64,000 nucleotides of DNA from Ceratodon purpureus (taxonomy: Eukaryota > Streptophyta > Bryopsida > Pseudoditrichales > Ditrichaceae). Below are positions 10,377 through 22,500 of this stretch, piece by piece; the first letter of the stretch is position 1; each line of letters begins with the position of its first letter. The stretch spans positions 95,896,572-95,960,571 of the forward strand of contig CM026426.1 in the NCBI GenBank assembly GCA_014871385.1. Direction: 5' to 3'. Under the pieces are notes generated by a model, which did not search any database, was not told the origin of the DNA, and was given only the letters and a program-made list of their open reading frames with translations. The translations under genes were made by a program, and so were the position numbers.

Positions 10377-11680
10377 CTGGTAAAGGTTTTTTTTCAAAGT
10401 TATTAGTAAATGGGATTGTATCATTATAGTCCTTGTAAACAAAATCGTGAGCCTGTCTAACTGCTTCAATATACTTAGCGCTGCGAGAGGGTGGGGTGTA
10501 ATTCCCTCGCTGGGATATGTGCTGCCTTACTTGTTCGTCCAGACTAGCACGAATTCCTGCTAGAGTGCTTTTTCCCTTAGCCTCTCTCTCAGCGCCGGTG
10601 CCTTTTCTCTTCCCCTTGACTCCCGTTTCGGTGCTAGGCCCAGTCTTACCCTTGCCTCATGTGGCCGGGGGGCCCGATGTTGTTCCCAACGGAAGGTCCG
10701 GCGGAAGGGATTGTTGCAAATGCTTCAACTCCTTCTGCAGCTCAAGTGAGCGACATTCACGATCTGCATCCTTAGATTTCTCCACCACGACTAGATCTCG
10801 CTCAGTGGATACCTCCGTCAGTGCTTTGTCTAGGAGCCCTTCATATAAATCTGGGTCTTTCTCCTCCTCCCCCGCGTCTTTGTCTTTGACATCGTCACAT
10901 GCCTTCACATCGTCACATGCCTTCACATCGTCGCACACCAGGGCTTCCGCGTCGCATCTCTTCTTCTCTGGGCTGAACGCGTCTAAATCCTTTAGAGTGT
11001 CGTCAACAACATCTTCGTTCATGTCAAGAGCCACGGGGGGAGACTGATGGGTCTCCTCGAGAGATGTACTCCGTGGGAGAGGAGGCGGGGGGCTGGATGG
11101 GAGAGGAGGCGCGGGGCTGGATGGGATCACCGGAGGAGCGAGGGACTGCGAACTCTGAGGACCGCACTCCTCAGCTACGGGGGGGGGGTTGGCTTGGATC
11201 AGGTGTACTGCCTTCTATCATCGGGATATCTCCTGATGGTGGGATGCACGGTTCATGCTGAGTATCAGCTACTCCTCCCTCAGTCTCCTGCTCTTCAATA
11301 TGAGGAATCCCTTCCGGGTCCGCAGCATCCCTGTTCGTCCCCTCCCTATCCCGATCAACTCCCGCGTTTTCCTCTGCTGCTGGTGCGGATTCATTCATTT
11401 GCAAAACCGCAGCAAAGTTCAGGACATTAAAGTCCAAGTCATCTAGCCCCTCAGTCTCTCTCCCACGTCTCTTGCGCCACCTCTAGGATCCGTAGTCTGA
11501 GTTTGGTGATCCACCGGTGATGTCCTCATATCCAGCAGCGACCGAGCTACGTCCTTCGTGTTGCCCGACACGGTGGCAAGATCGCTTCCTGGCGTCAAGG
11601 ACTCCCCCACGTGAGAATCGTCAACGGTGTGATCCCTCGACGCAGCACCACCGTAAACGTGCGCGGAGTTCAGCAGTCCC
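10363..11680 (-). CDS. long acidic/proline-rich protein or N-terminal part of the phosphatase
   Basis: Starts after an acceptor (TATTGTAG at 11681). Residues ~1-75 are polar. An acidic stretch with DDLDFNVLNFAAVLQ follows, then a Pro/Ser-rich linker (SSPAPPLPSS repeated), three perfect CDDVKA repeats, an Asp/Glu- and Lys-rich coiled coil, and a basic tail with GIRASLDEQVRQHIS and YIEAVRQAHDF. The frame must shift twice: in a G run at about 11449 (one base short) and in a C10 run at 11179-11188. One TGA lies in frame near 10655. A GT at about 10436 with the TACTAAT...CCTTTACCAG acceptor could join it to the HAD exon, making a ~650-residue protein with a disordered N-terminus. The palindrome at 11219-11238 is read in frame as SGDIPMI. 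Function unknown. Confidence 0.5.
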
Positions 11681-11699
11681 TACAATATGAGCGCAGGAC

Positions 11700-13350
11700 A
11701 CCATTAGCGGTAAGAAAAGCTGCAAAAGAGTAGAAATTGGGTTCGAGTATATCGTACATGAATACTACAATGCCTTGGAAGTTAACCCGAGGTGCAGTGC
11801 TAAGCAAACAAAAGAGAGGTGCCTTGCTCACAAGAATAGGGAATTTAGTCGTGAGGGGGATGTTACATGGAATAGCTAAGTTAAGGAAGCTTGAAATAAT
11901 CCTTGGGAAAGAAATAATTGGTTAGGAGATGAATAGCGTTATTCAAAAAATAAAATACTTCATTTTCCATTATGGTATGCAATTTATGATACTTACAGAA
12001 TGGTACATTTTTTTACAGAACCCCTATACACGGATAGTGATCATGCTAGATTTTGCCACTCTTGAAAACAACATGGTATCCCAAATTGGGTAGGCCTGCC
12101 TACGGTTCAAAACCTACCGAGGTGCAAGCCGTCTCGTCGTCCTCAGAGTTGGATTCGGAATCATCAGGCGGAGCTTGTCCGCGGCCATCTCCATCATCAG
12201 CCACACCATCTTCATCATCACCCTCTCCACCGGCTGCCTCATCATCACCGTCATCACTGGGAATTCTGGTGTGGCAGCGGTGAGCGGTGAGCAGGTGAGC
12301 GGTGAGCAGAAAATTTCACCGCCGGCCACCAAAATTTCGTGAAAGAGGACCTATTTCCGCGGCACTGGGGGGCAAGAAAATAAGGAGGGTACCCCTCCTG
12401 AACAAATCCGTGGATTTGAATATCCGATCCACCACGTGTCAAAATTGAACTAGAAATTGATGGAAAATACTTCAGTTTTAAGATCAAAAGTGGCACTTGA
12501 TGGAGAGGGTAGAGAAGGAAACTGATGTTTGGATTCTCAACGTGGAGGAATGTGAGGTTATTGACATCCTCTCAAACTTGGGTGACTATTCGGTGGTGAG
12601 TAAATATGTAGGTCCTACTGTGGATAGAGCTAAAAACATGCATGACAATTCGATGGTTCCTCCTACTTGATCCACAAGATCATCTACTTCACAAGATCCA
12701 CTCTTGATCCAAGGTCCCTCTTTGACATGATGAATACAAAAAACTTCTTGCCCTTGGTCCCATTTCATTCTTTGATGCCTTTTATTTTTTATTCACTTTT
12801 ATCATGCTTCCATTCATTCAATCTTTCAATCTTTTAATCTTCCATTGTTTGATGTTTTTTTTCTTTTGCTTTTCAATTTGGATTAAAATTTATCATGCTC
12901 TCATTCATTATTACTTGCATTCATTTGGACTTGGACTCACTAAATCTTCTAATTGCTTAAATTTTATCATGTATTCATTCTTTCTCTGCTTCATTGTTCA
13001 AATGTTTTATGCGGTCAACGTTATATATTCAAAGTTAAAGTTTTTCATTAGTATATTGTTTTGAAAGGATTTAATTTAGTACTATGATAACTGGCAAGAT
13101 ATGCAGTATTAGAAATAGCCATAATATGCAAATGCAAGAATCTGCTACTTCAAAAATTGGATTTCATATATAATATATAAAACTTGAAATACACAAAATG
13201 GCCTCATACTTGATGTCATACTTTATGCACATAGTCTACGAAAGTGAAACTCATTAGACATTGCCTCTTATGAAAAATATCCAATTTGTTAATTCAACTA
13301 TACCACCTAAGCTGCAAGCACCAAGATCAACATCAAAATACTCATTCTCA
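11700..13350. other. no supported gene; GGTGAGC repeat at 12273-12330
   Basis: Apart from the tandem repeat around 12273-12330 and a Ser/Pro-rich frame at 12053-12283 that ends in it, I see nothing convincing. That frame could be a last exon (a pyrimidine-poor TTTTTTACAG lies at about 12009-12018). The stretch 12770-13350 is AT-rich with no visible signal. Confidence 0.4.
12273..12330 (+). repeat. GTGTGGCAGCGGTGAGC repeat, copy 1
   Basis: GTGTGGCAGCGGTGAGC is followed by tandem GGTGAGCA-type octamers and AAAATTTCACCGCCGG. The same series occurs in inverse orientation at 32702-32757, with further weak similarity on the inner side (a CACCGCCGG, then GGAGCCTATT or GGACCTATTTCCG). Probably the end of one repeat family; the outer flanks of the two copies differ. 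Confidence 0.65.
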
Positions 13351-13354
13351 ATGA

Positions 13355-13776
13355 TCATTGGATAGCGGCAATTGCAAACTTCTTCATCCGGGATGAGCCT
13401 AGACCGGTGAGACGCTCAAAGATATCTTGTGGAGGCATACAATACGGCATAATTAGAATGTCAAAGACCTCATCCATCGAATTCATAAAGTCTTGGGCGT
13501 CATCAGAGATGTCCACTGTCTTTGAAATCTCTGCAATTGCTCTTCAAATTCATCCTGCATGCGCTTAACAAAAACTGTATCATGTCACCTTACCTTCAAC
13601 TCGACCTTTACGTCCTCACAATAGTATGCGCACGCTCAAGCTTGATTTTGTGTTGTTCCATCTACTGCACAATCTACTGAATTAAGGTACAAAGAGGCTA
13701 TGGTAACTTGCCGCTTGAATCTTCAAATGAGTTCTACACGACGGAACTCGGGGCGCCTTGACAAAGCCATTGACAT
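13355..13776 (-). pseudogene. decayed gene with coiled coil, unknown family
   Basis: Minus-strand coding in three frames: MSMALSRRPEFRR from the ATG at 13776, a TGA, then a helical stretch with MEQHKIKLERAHTIV, then VKRMQDEFEEQLQRFQR, then (frame change near 13515) DISDDAQDFMNSMDEVFDIL and a C-terminus with ERLTGLGSSRMKKF, ending at 13355. The composition looks like real protein with a coiled-coil middle and a conserved-looking C-terminus, but at least one stop and two frame changes are present. I do not recognise it. Confidence 0.45.
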
Positions 13777-14127
13777 CTCAATATAGATTGCTCACAAATT
13801 ACATACTTCTAAATTCAACAACATCTAATATTAGAAACAAACTTTAAAACCATCTGGCCATTTTAACCTAGGGTTCAGCTGCCGCTGCAAACACCAAACA
13901 GTACCCACGACCTCGCATTTACCCTCAACCTAACCTTTACCCTCGACCTAAGATATACCCTCAACCTAACTCTCAATCAGGAAATATCACGGACCTAACA
14001 CATACCCTTGAATAGCAAGGATATCACACACACTCTCACAAATAACCCTACGGTAGTCCGGACGTCTGAACTCCGGGTATACATCCGGTCTCCACCCCGG
14101 CGACATTGGACACTTGCTAAAACTTAC

Positions 14128-14142
14128 TGTAGGATCCGACAG
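14128..14142. repeat. isolated P2 box (TGTAGGATCCGACAG)
   Basis: One-base variant of the palindrome TGTCGGATCCGACA that marks the arrays at 26.7-28.6 kb and the diverged monomers near 30.4 kb. Here it lies 60 bp before the ATG of the acetyltransferase copy. Confidence 0.65.
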
Positions 14143-14201
14143 ACCTCTCAGGACACATCTCTAAACCGCCAGGGTGTCCCTGTGCGACGTTTAGTAGCGC
14201 C

Positions 14202-14790
<589 letters not shown>

Positions 14791-14799
14791 GTAGGGTTT

Positions 14800-15630
14800 C
14801 ACTCTCCTTCAATTTCATTGCCTCCCAGAAATCTCTGCATTGTCACCATCTCTCAGGTTCACACTTGTGTAAGCGATTGGATGCATCTCTGATTGTTCTA
14901 GACCCATGTCGGCGTTGTAAATGTCAATTTGATGAGGATAATATAAAGTGCTTTAGGTAGTCTCTTGAGCAGATGATTGTGTTGTGGCCTGAGTTCACAT
15001 CATGTGTGAGGCGGATTGATTGCAAGCATTGAGACTGTGATATGTTTAAGTAACCAGGTTCAATGTGTTCATGAACTGATCGATTGTTTGGTGAGCCAGG
15101 AATTGGAATGAGCAAAATTGTTAATTCAGTTCTGATGGGTTTTTCGTTTTGAAACACAAGCTTGGAGGACTCGTCATAGGCGACTTCTCCTGCATTGTTG
15201 CGTGAAGGGATTATTGTTGGTTTTGTTGGAATCTACAATAGCACTTGGGGATGCCTTGTGAAGGTTGGAAAGATGGTTTTTGAAGTCTGTGTTGCTGGTC
15301 GTCTTTACGGCTCACAAAACCGTGTTTTCCTTGTTTAAGAGTTCATTTGCTCTTAGTTCGAGTATGATCTATGTAAGCATAGTGATTAAGTTAAGACCAG
15401 ATTTGGTTTGGTTGTAATTACTATGCTATCACCATCTCTTCTTCCACTGAGCGTGTTAAGGTCGTACCTAAATATTCCAGGCGTTGTTTATGTACCATCC
15501 ATCCGGTTCGCTTGGCTCACAAGAATCTCTCTCTCTTAATAGCAGCTGTCCATGTCCCGACGTACATGACAAGACAAGGATTTCTATCACAGACCAAAGT
15601 TGGTAAGGTCTCTCTCGAGCGACAAAGGAA
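14800..15630. other. non-coding flank, no gene seen
   Basis: Downstream of the acetyltransferase copy. T-rich and mixed composition like plant 3' UTR or intron sequence. I saw no open frame with family features and no repeat. Confidence 0.4.
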
Positions 15631-15636
15631 GCTTTG

Positions 15637-16245
15637 ATGGCTACGGCGAGCAAACTCTTAAATGCGAGGAGCGAAGGAAGCTCAGCTTGCGACCACTTAA
15701 CACTTGGAGGTTAATGAATTGATTGATTGAATTTCTGTTGTTTGGGAGTTTTGATGTGCGGGGTGACGTTTTTGATTTCTTTGTTTGGGGTGTTGATGAT
15801 TTAAACCCTAATTCTTTTCATAGATGGTTTTTGTTTTGGGGATGATTTCAAGTTTTGAGATGCGGAGCTGCCCTCGGGATTTGGAGCTTGATCTCACAAC
15901 TTCTTCTTGTTGCAACATTAAACTAATATTGAAGTAAACACATTGCCTCATGACTTTTCTTCTAGCTCATTTTGAGCTAAATTGAATTGTTTTGTGAATG
16001 CAGAGTCAACCAAGAATCTGGAATGCCACAGGAGGGACTCGTTGGATGCGGTTGCAGCTGTGTTGCAGAGGGTGGTGCTTTGAAAATGGCTCGAATCAGG
16101 ATTATTCCTTTGTTCAGCTGCGATGTAAGTTAGTTGCATTACAGATTATAGCTAATTGTTGTTGTTACTCTTCCTCTCAATATCTCGTAACTGGCCAATG
16201 CAAGTGCGGAGTATCGTTGGAAATTGCAGCTGACAGTAAGATTTT
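15637..16245 (+). CDS. possible small multi-exon gene
   Basis: Weak model. The ATG at 15637 lies in a plant-like context (GATGGCTACGGCG) and reads MATASKLLNARSEGSSACDH, with a possible donor GGAG|GTTAAT. A good acceptor (TTTTGTGAATGCAG, about 16001) opens an exon that ends at GAT|GTAAGT (about 16125); one frame there reads GLVGCGCSCVAEGG. A further exon with CKCGVSLEIAAD ends at GTAAGA near 16236. The CxC pairs recall metallothioneins, but phases from the first exon do not lead into that frame, so I give no function. The satellite begins 330 bp further on. Confidence 0.25.
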
Positions 16246-16570
16246 ATTTTCTAAATTGTGGCTTGTTTGAGGTTAGTGGCCGAAGTAAGAGTGCAAAAAA
16301 ATAAATCCTTAGAACTTTTTCTATTGTGCCCTCTTAAAGAAACAGCACAAAAATGCTTAAGCGGCGTGCAGTGGTTCGAGAAGTCGTAGCCATGTCTATC
16401 TGTGAAGTACAAGTTTTTTGTTTTCGTACAGAAGTGTCTCATTTCTCAAATTAACTACGGAACTACTGCAATTGTCAAGAACTAATGGAACACTGTTTCT
16501 CAATTTGTGACTTAACGTTGTACTCATAACTTCTAAATACTGATTAGTAACGAGTCAGTGTCGAGTCAGT

Positions 16571-19500
16571 AAGTGCCAATAAATGGTTTTCAGATCCGGA
16601 AGCTCACTTTAGCGCTACAACTTTAGCGTTACCTATGAGAAAATTAGGTACAATATTTGAACAACTGGTTCAAAAATTGTACAAATGAACACAAATTTTC
16701 CACATCCCCACAAAATCACAAGTGCCAAAAAATGGTTGTCAGATCCGAAAGCTCACTTTAGCGCTACTACTTTAGTGTTACCTATGAAAAAATTAGGTAC
16801 AAAATTTGAACAACCAGTTCTAAAAATGTACAACTCAATACAAATTTTCCACATCCCCTTAAATCACAAGTGCCAAAAAATGCTTGTCACATCCGAAAGC
16901 TCACTTTAGCGCTACAACTTAAGCGTTACCTATGAGAAAATTAGGTACAAAATTTGAACAACGGGTTCAAAAATTGTACAAATGAACACAAATTTTCCAC
17001 ATCCCCACAAAATAACAAGTGCCAAAAAATGGTTGTCAGATCCGAAAGCTCACTTTAGCGCTACTACTTTAGCGTTACCTATGAAAAAATTAGGTACAAA
17101 ATTTGAACAACCAGTTCTAAAAATGTACAACTCAATACAAATTTTCCACATCCCCTTAAATCACAAGTGCCAAAAAATGCTTGTCACATCCGAAAGCTCA
17201 CTTAAGCGCTACAACTTAAGCGTTACCTATGAGAAAATTAGGTACAAAATTTGAACAACGGGTTCAAAAATTGTACAAATGAACACAAATTTTCCACATC
17301 CCCACAAAATCACAAGTGCCAAAAAATGGTTTTCAGATCCGAAAGCTTACTTTAGCGCTACAACTTAAGCGTTACCTATGAACAAATAACGTACAAAATT
17401 TGAACAACGGGTTCAAAAATTGTACAAATGAACACAAATTTTCCACATCCCCACGAAATCTAAAGTGCCAAAAAATGGTTGTCAGATCCGAAAGCTCACT
17501 TTAGCGCTACTACTTTAGCGTTACCTATGAAAAAATTAGGTACAAAATTTGAACAACCAGTTCTAAAAATGTACAACTCAATACAAATTTTCCACATCCC
17601 CTTAAATCACAAGTGCCAAAAAATGGTTGTCACATCCGAAAGCTCACTTTAGCGCTACAACTTAAGCGTTACCTATGAGAAAATTAGGTACAAAATTTGA
17701 ACAACGGGTTCAAAAATTGTACAAATGAACACAAATTTTCCACATCCCCACAAAATCACAAGTGCCAAAAAATGGTTTTCAGATCCGAAAGCTTACTTTA
17801 GCGCTACAACTTAAGCGTTACCTATGAACAAATAACGTACAAAATTTGAACAACGGGTTCAAAAATTGTACAAATGAACACAAATTTTCCACATCCCCAC
17901 GAAATCTAAAGTGCCAAAAAATGGTTGTCAGATCCGAAAGCTCACTTTAGCGCTACTACTTTAGCGTTACCTATGAAAAAATTAGGTACAAAATTTGAAC
18001 AACCAGTTCTAAAAATGTACAACTCAATACAAATTTTCCACATCCCCTTAAATCACAAGTGCCAAAAAATGCTTGTCACATCCGAAAGCTCACTTTAGCG
18101 CTACAACTTAAGCGTTACCTATGAGAAAATTAGGTACAAAATTTGAACAACAGGTTCAAAAATTGTACAAATGAACACAAATTTTCCACATCCCCACAAA
18201 ATCACAAGTGCCAAAAAATGGTTTTCAGATCCGAAAGCTTACTTTAGCGCTACAACTTTAAAGTTACCTATGCGAAAATTAGGTACAAGTTTTGAACAAC
18301 TTGTTCAAAAATTGATCAAATGAACACAAATTTTCCGCATCCCCACGAAATCAAAAGTGCCAAAAAATGGTTGTGAGATCCCAAAACTCAGTTCAGCGCT
18401 ACAACTTTAGTGTTATCTATGACAAAATTAGGTACAATATTTGAACAACTGGTTCCAAAATTGTACAAATGAACACAAATTTTCCACATACCCACAAAAT
18501 CACAAGGGCCAAAAAATGATTTTCAGATCCGAAAGCTCACTTAAGCGATACAACTTAAGCGTTACCTATGAACAAATAACGAACAAAATTTGAACAACTG
18601 GTTCAAAAATTGTACAAATGAACACAAATTATCCACATCCCCACGAAATCTAAAGTGCCAAAAAATGGTTGTCAGATCCTAAAGCTCACATTAGCGCTAC
18701 TACTTTAGCGTTACCTATGAGAAAGTTAGCTACAAAATTTGAACAACGGCTTCAATAATTGTACAAATGAACACAAATTTGCCACATTCCCACAAGATTA
18801 CAAGTGCCAAAAAATGGTTGTCAGATCCAAAAGCTCTCTTGAGCGCTACAACTTAAGCGTTACCTATGAGAAAATTAGGTACAAAATTTGAACAACTAGT
18901 TCAAAACTTGTACAAATGAACACAAATTTTCGACATCCCCACCAAATCACAAGTGCCAAAATATGGTTGTGAGATCCCCAAACCTACTTTAGCGCTACTA
19001 CTTTACCATTACCTATGAGAAAATTAGGTACAGAATTTGAACATCTGGTTCAAAAATTGTACAAATGAACACAAATTTTCCGCATCCCCACCAAACCAAA
19101 AGTGCCAAAAATTGGTTATCAGATCCTAAAGCTCACTTTAGCGCTACTACTTTAGCGTTACCTATGAGATAGTTAGGATCAAAATTTGAACAACGGCTTC
19201 AAAAATTGTACAAATGAACACAAATTTGCCACATCTCCACAAGATCACAAGTGCCAAAAAATGGTTGTCAGATCCAAAAGCTCTCTTGAGCGCTACAACT
19301 TTAGCGTTACCTATGAGAAAATTAGATACAGAATTTGAACAACTGGTTCAAAAACTGTACAAATGAATACAAACTTTTCACATCCCCACAAAATCACAAA
19401 TGCCCAAAAATGGTTGACTGATCCGAAAGCTCACTTAAGCGCTACAACTTTCTGTTACCTATGAGAAAAGTAGGTACAAAATTTGAACAATTGGTTCAAA

Positions 19501-22500
19501 ACTTGTACAAATGAACACAAATTTTCCACATCCCCACGAAATCACAAGTGCCAAAAAATGGTTTTCAGATCCAAAATCTCACTTTAGCGCTACTACTTTA
19601 CCATTACCTATGAGAAAAGTAGGTACAGAATTTGAACAACTGGTTTAAAAATTGTTCAAATGAACACAAATTTTCAACATCTCCACGAAATCAAAAGTGC
19701 CAAAAAATGGTTGTGAGATCCCAAAACTTACTTTAGCGCTACGCGTTTACCATTACCTATGAGAAAATTAGGTACAAAATATTAACAACTGGTTCGAAAA
19801 TTGTACAAATGAACACAAATTTTCCACATCCCCACAAATTCACAAGTGCCAAAAAATGGTTGTGAGATCCCAAAACTCACATTAGCGCTACAACTTTACC
19901 GTTACCTATGAAAAAATTGCATACAATACTTGAACAAGTGGTTCAAAAATTGTACAAATGAACACAAATTTTCACGATCCCCATGAAATTAAAAGTGCCG
20001 AAAAATAGTTGTCAGATCCGAAAGCTCACTTTAGCGCTACAATTTTGGCGTTACCTATGAGAAAATTAGGTACAAAATTTGGACAATGGGTTCGAAAATT
20101 GTTCAAAAAAACACAAATTTTCCACATCCCCATGAAACCAAAAGTGCCCAAAAATGCATGTGTGATCCTAAAGCTTACTTTAGCGCTACAACTTTTTGTT
20201 ACCTATGAGAAAATTAGGTACACAATTTGAACAACTCGATCAAAAATTGTACAAATGAACACAAATTTTCCGCATCCCCATCAAAATCACAAGTGCCAAA
20301 AATTGGTTATCAGATCGGAAAGCTTACTTGAGCGCTACAACTTTAGCGTTACCTATAAGAAAATAAGGTACAAAATTTGAACAACGGGTTCAAAAACTGT
20401 ACTAATGAATACAAATTTTCCACATCCGCTCAAAATCACAAGTTCCAAATAATGGTTGTCACATCCTAAAGCTCACTTTAACGCTACAACTTTACTATTA
20501 CCTATGAGAAAATTAGGTACATGTTTTGAACATCGAATTCAAAAACTCTACAAATGAACACAAATTTTCCACATCCGCACAAAATCACAAGTGCCAAAAA
20601 ATGGTTTTCCGATCCAAAAACTCACATTAGCGCTACAACTGTACCGTTACCTATGAGAAAATTAGGTATAGTTTTTGAGTAACTGGTTCAAAAATTGTAC
20701 AAATAAACACAAATTTCCACATCCCCACGAAACCAAAAGAACCAATAAATGGGTGTGAGATCCCAAAACTCACTTTAGCGCTACAACTTTACCATTACGT
20801 ATGAGAAAATTAGGTACAAAATTTGAACAACTGGTTCAAAAATTGTACATATGAACACAAATTTTCCACATCCCCACAAAATCACAAGTGCCAAAAAATG
20901 GTTGAGAGATCCGAAAGCTCACCTAAGCGCTACAACTTTAGCGTTACCTATAAGAAAATAAGGTACAAAATTTGAACAACGGGTTCAAAAACTGTACTAA
21001 TGAATACAAATTTTCCACATCCGCACAAAATCACAAGTGCCAAAAAATGGTTGTCAGATCCTAAAGCTCACTATAACGCTACAACTTTACTATTACCTAT
21101 GAGAAAATTAGGTACAAGTTTTGAACAATGGATTCAAAAACTGTACTAATAAACAGAAATTTTCCACATCCCCACAAAATCACAAGTGCCAAAAAATGGT
21201 TTTCAGATCCAAAAACTCACTTTAGCGCTACAACTGTACCGTTACCTATGAGAAAATTAGGTACAATTTTTGAGCAACTGGTTCAAAAATTGTACAAATA
21301 AACACAAATTTTCCACATCCCCACGAAACGAAAAGTGCCAAAAGATGCTTGTCAGATCCTAAAGCTCACTTTAGTGCTACAACTTAAGCGTTACGTCAGG
21401 AAAATAAGGTACAAAATTTGATCCACAGGTTCAAAAATTGTAAAGATAAACACAAATTTTCCACATCCCCACGAAATCAAAAGTGCCAAAAAATGGTTAT
21501 TAGTTCCGAAAGCTCACTTTAGCGCTACAACTTTAGCGTTATCTATGAGAAATTTAGGTACAAAAGTTGAACAACACGTTCAAAAAGTATACTAATGAAT
21601 ACAAATTTTCCAGATTCCCACAAAATCACAAGTGCCAAAAAATGGTTTTCAGATCCAAAAACTCACTTTAGCGCTACAACTGTACCGTTACGTATGAGAA
21701 AATTAGGTACAAGTTTTGAAAAACGGGTTCAAAAATTGTACAAATAAACACAAATTTTCAATATCCCCACGAAATCAAAAGTGCCAAAAAATGGTTGTGA
21801 GATTCCAAAACTCACTTTAGCGCTACAACTCTACCATTACCTATGAGAAAATTAGGTACAAAATATTAACAACTGGTTCAAAAATTGTACAAATGAACAC
21901 AAATTTTCCACATCCCCACGAAATCAAAAGTGCCAAAAAATGGTTGTAAGATTCCAAAACTCACTTTAGCGCTACAACTCTACCATTACCTATGAGAAAA
22001 TTAGGTACAAAATAGTAACAACTAGTTCAAAAATTGTACAAATGAACACAAATTTTCAACATCCCCACGAAATCAAAAGTGCCAAAAAATACTTGTCAGA
22101 TCCCAAAACTCCCTTAAGCGCTACAACTTGTTCATTAAATATGAGAAAATTAGGTACAAGTTCTGAACAACGGGTTCAAGAATTGTACAAATAAACACAA
22201 ATTTTCCACATCCCCACAAAATCACAAGTGCCAAAAAATGGTTTTCAGATCCGAAACTCACTTTAGGGCTACAACTTAACCATTACCTAAGAGAAAATTA
22301 GGTACAATTTTTGAGCAACTGGTTCAGAAATTGTACAAATGAACACAAATTTTCCACATCCCCACGAAACCAAAAGTGCCAAAAATTGGTTATTAGTTCC
22401 AAAAGCTCACTTTAGCGCTACAACTTAACTGTTACCTATGAGAAAATTAGGTACAAAATTTGAACATCGCGTTCAAAAATTGTACAAACGAACACAAACT

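Noticed and set aside
15637-16245. Metallothionein assignment for the CGCSC and CKCG pieces.
   Set aside because: Exon phases do not bring both into one protein and the cysteine pattern is too short.
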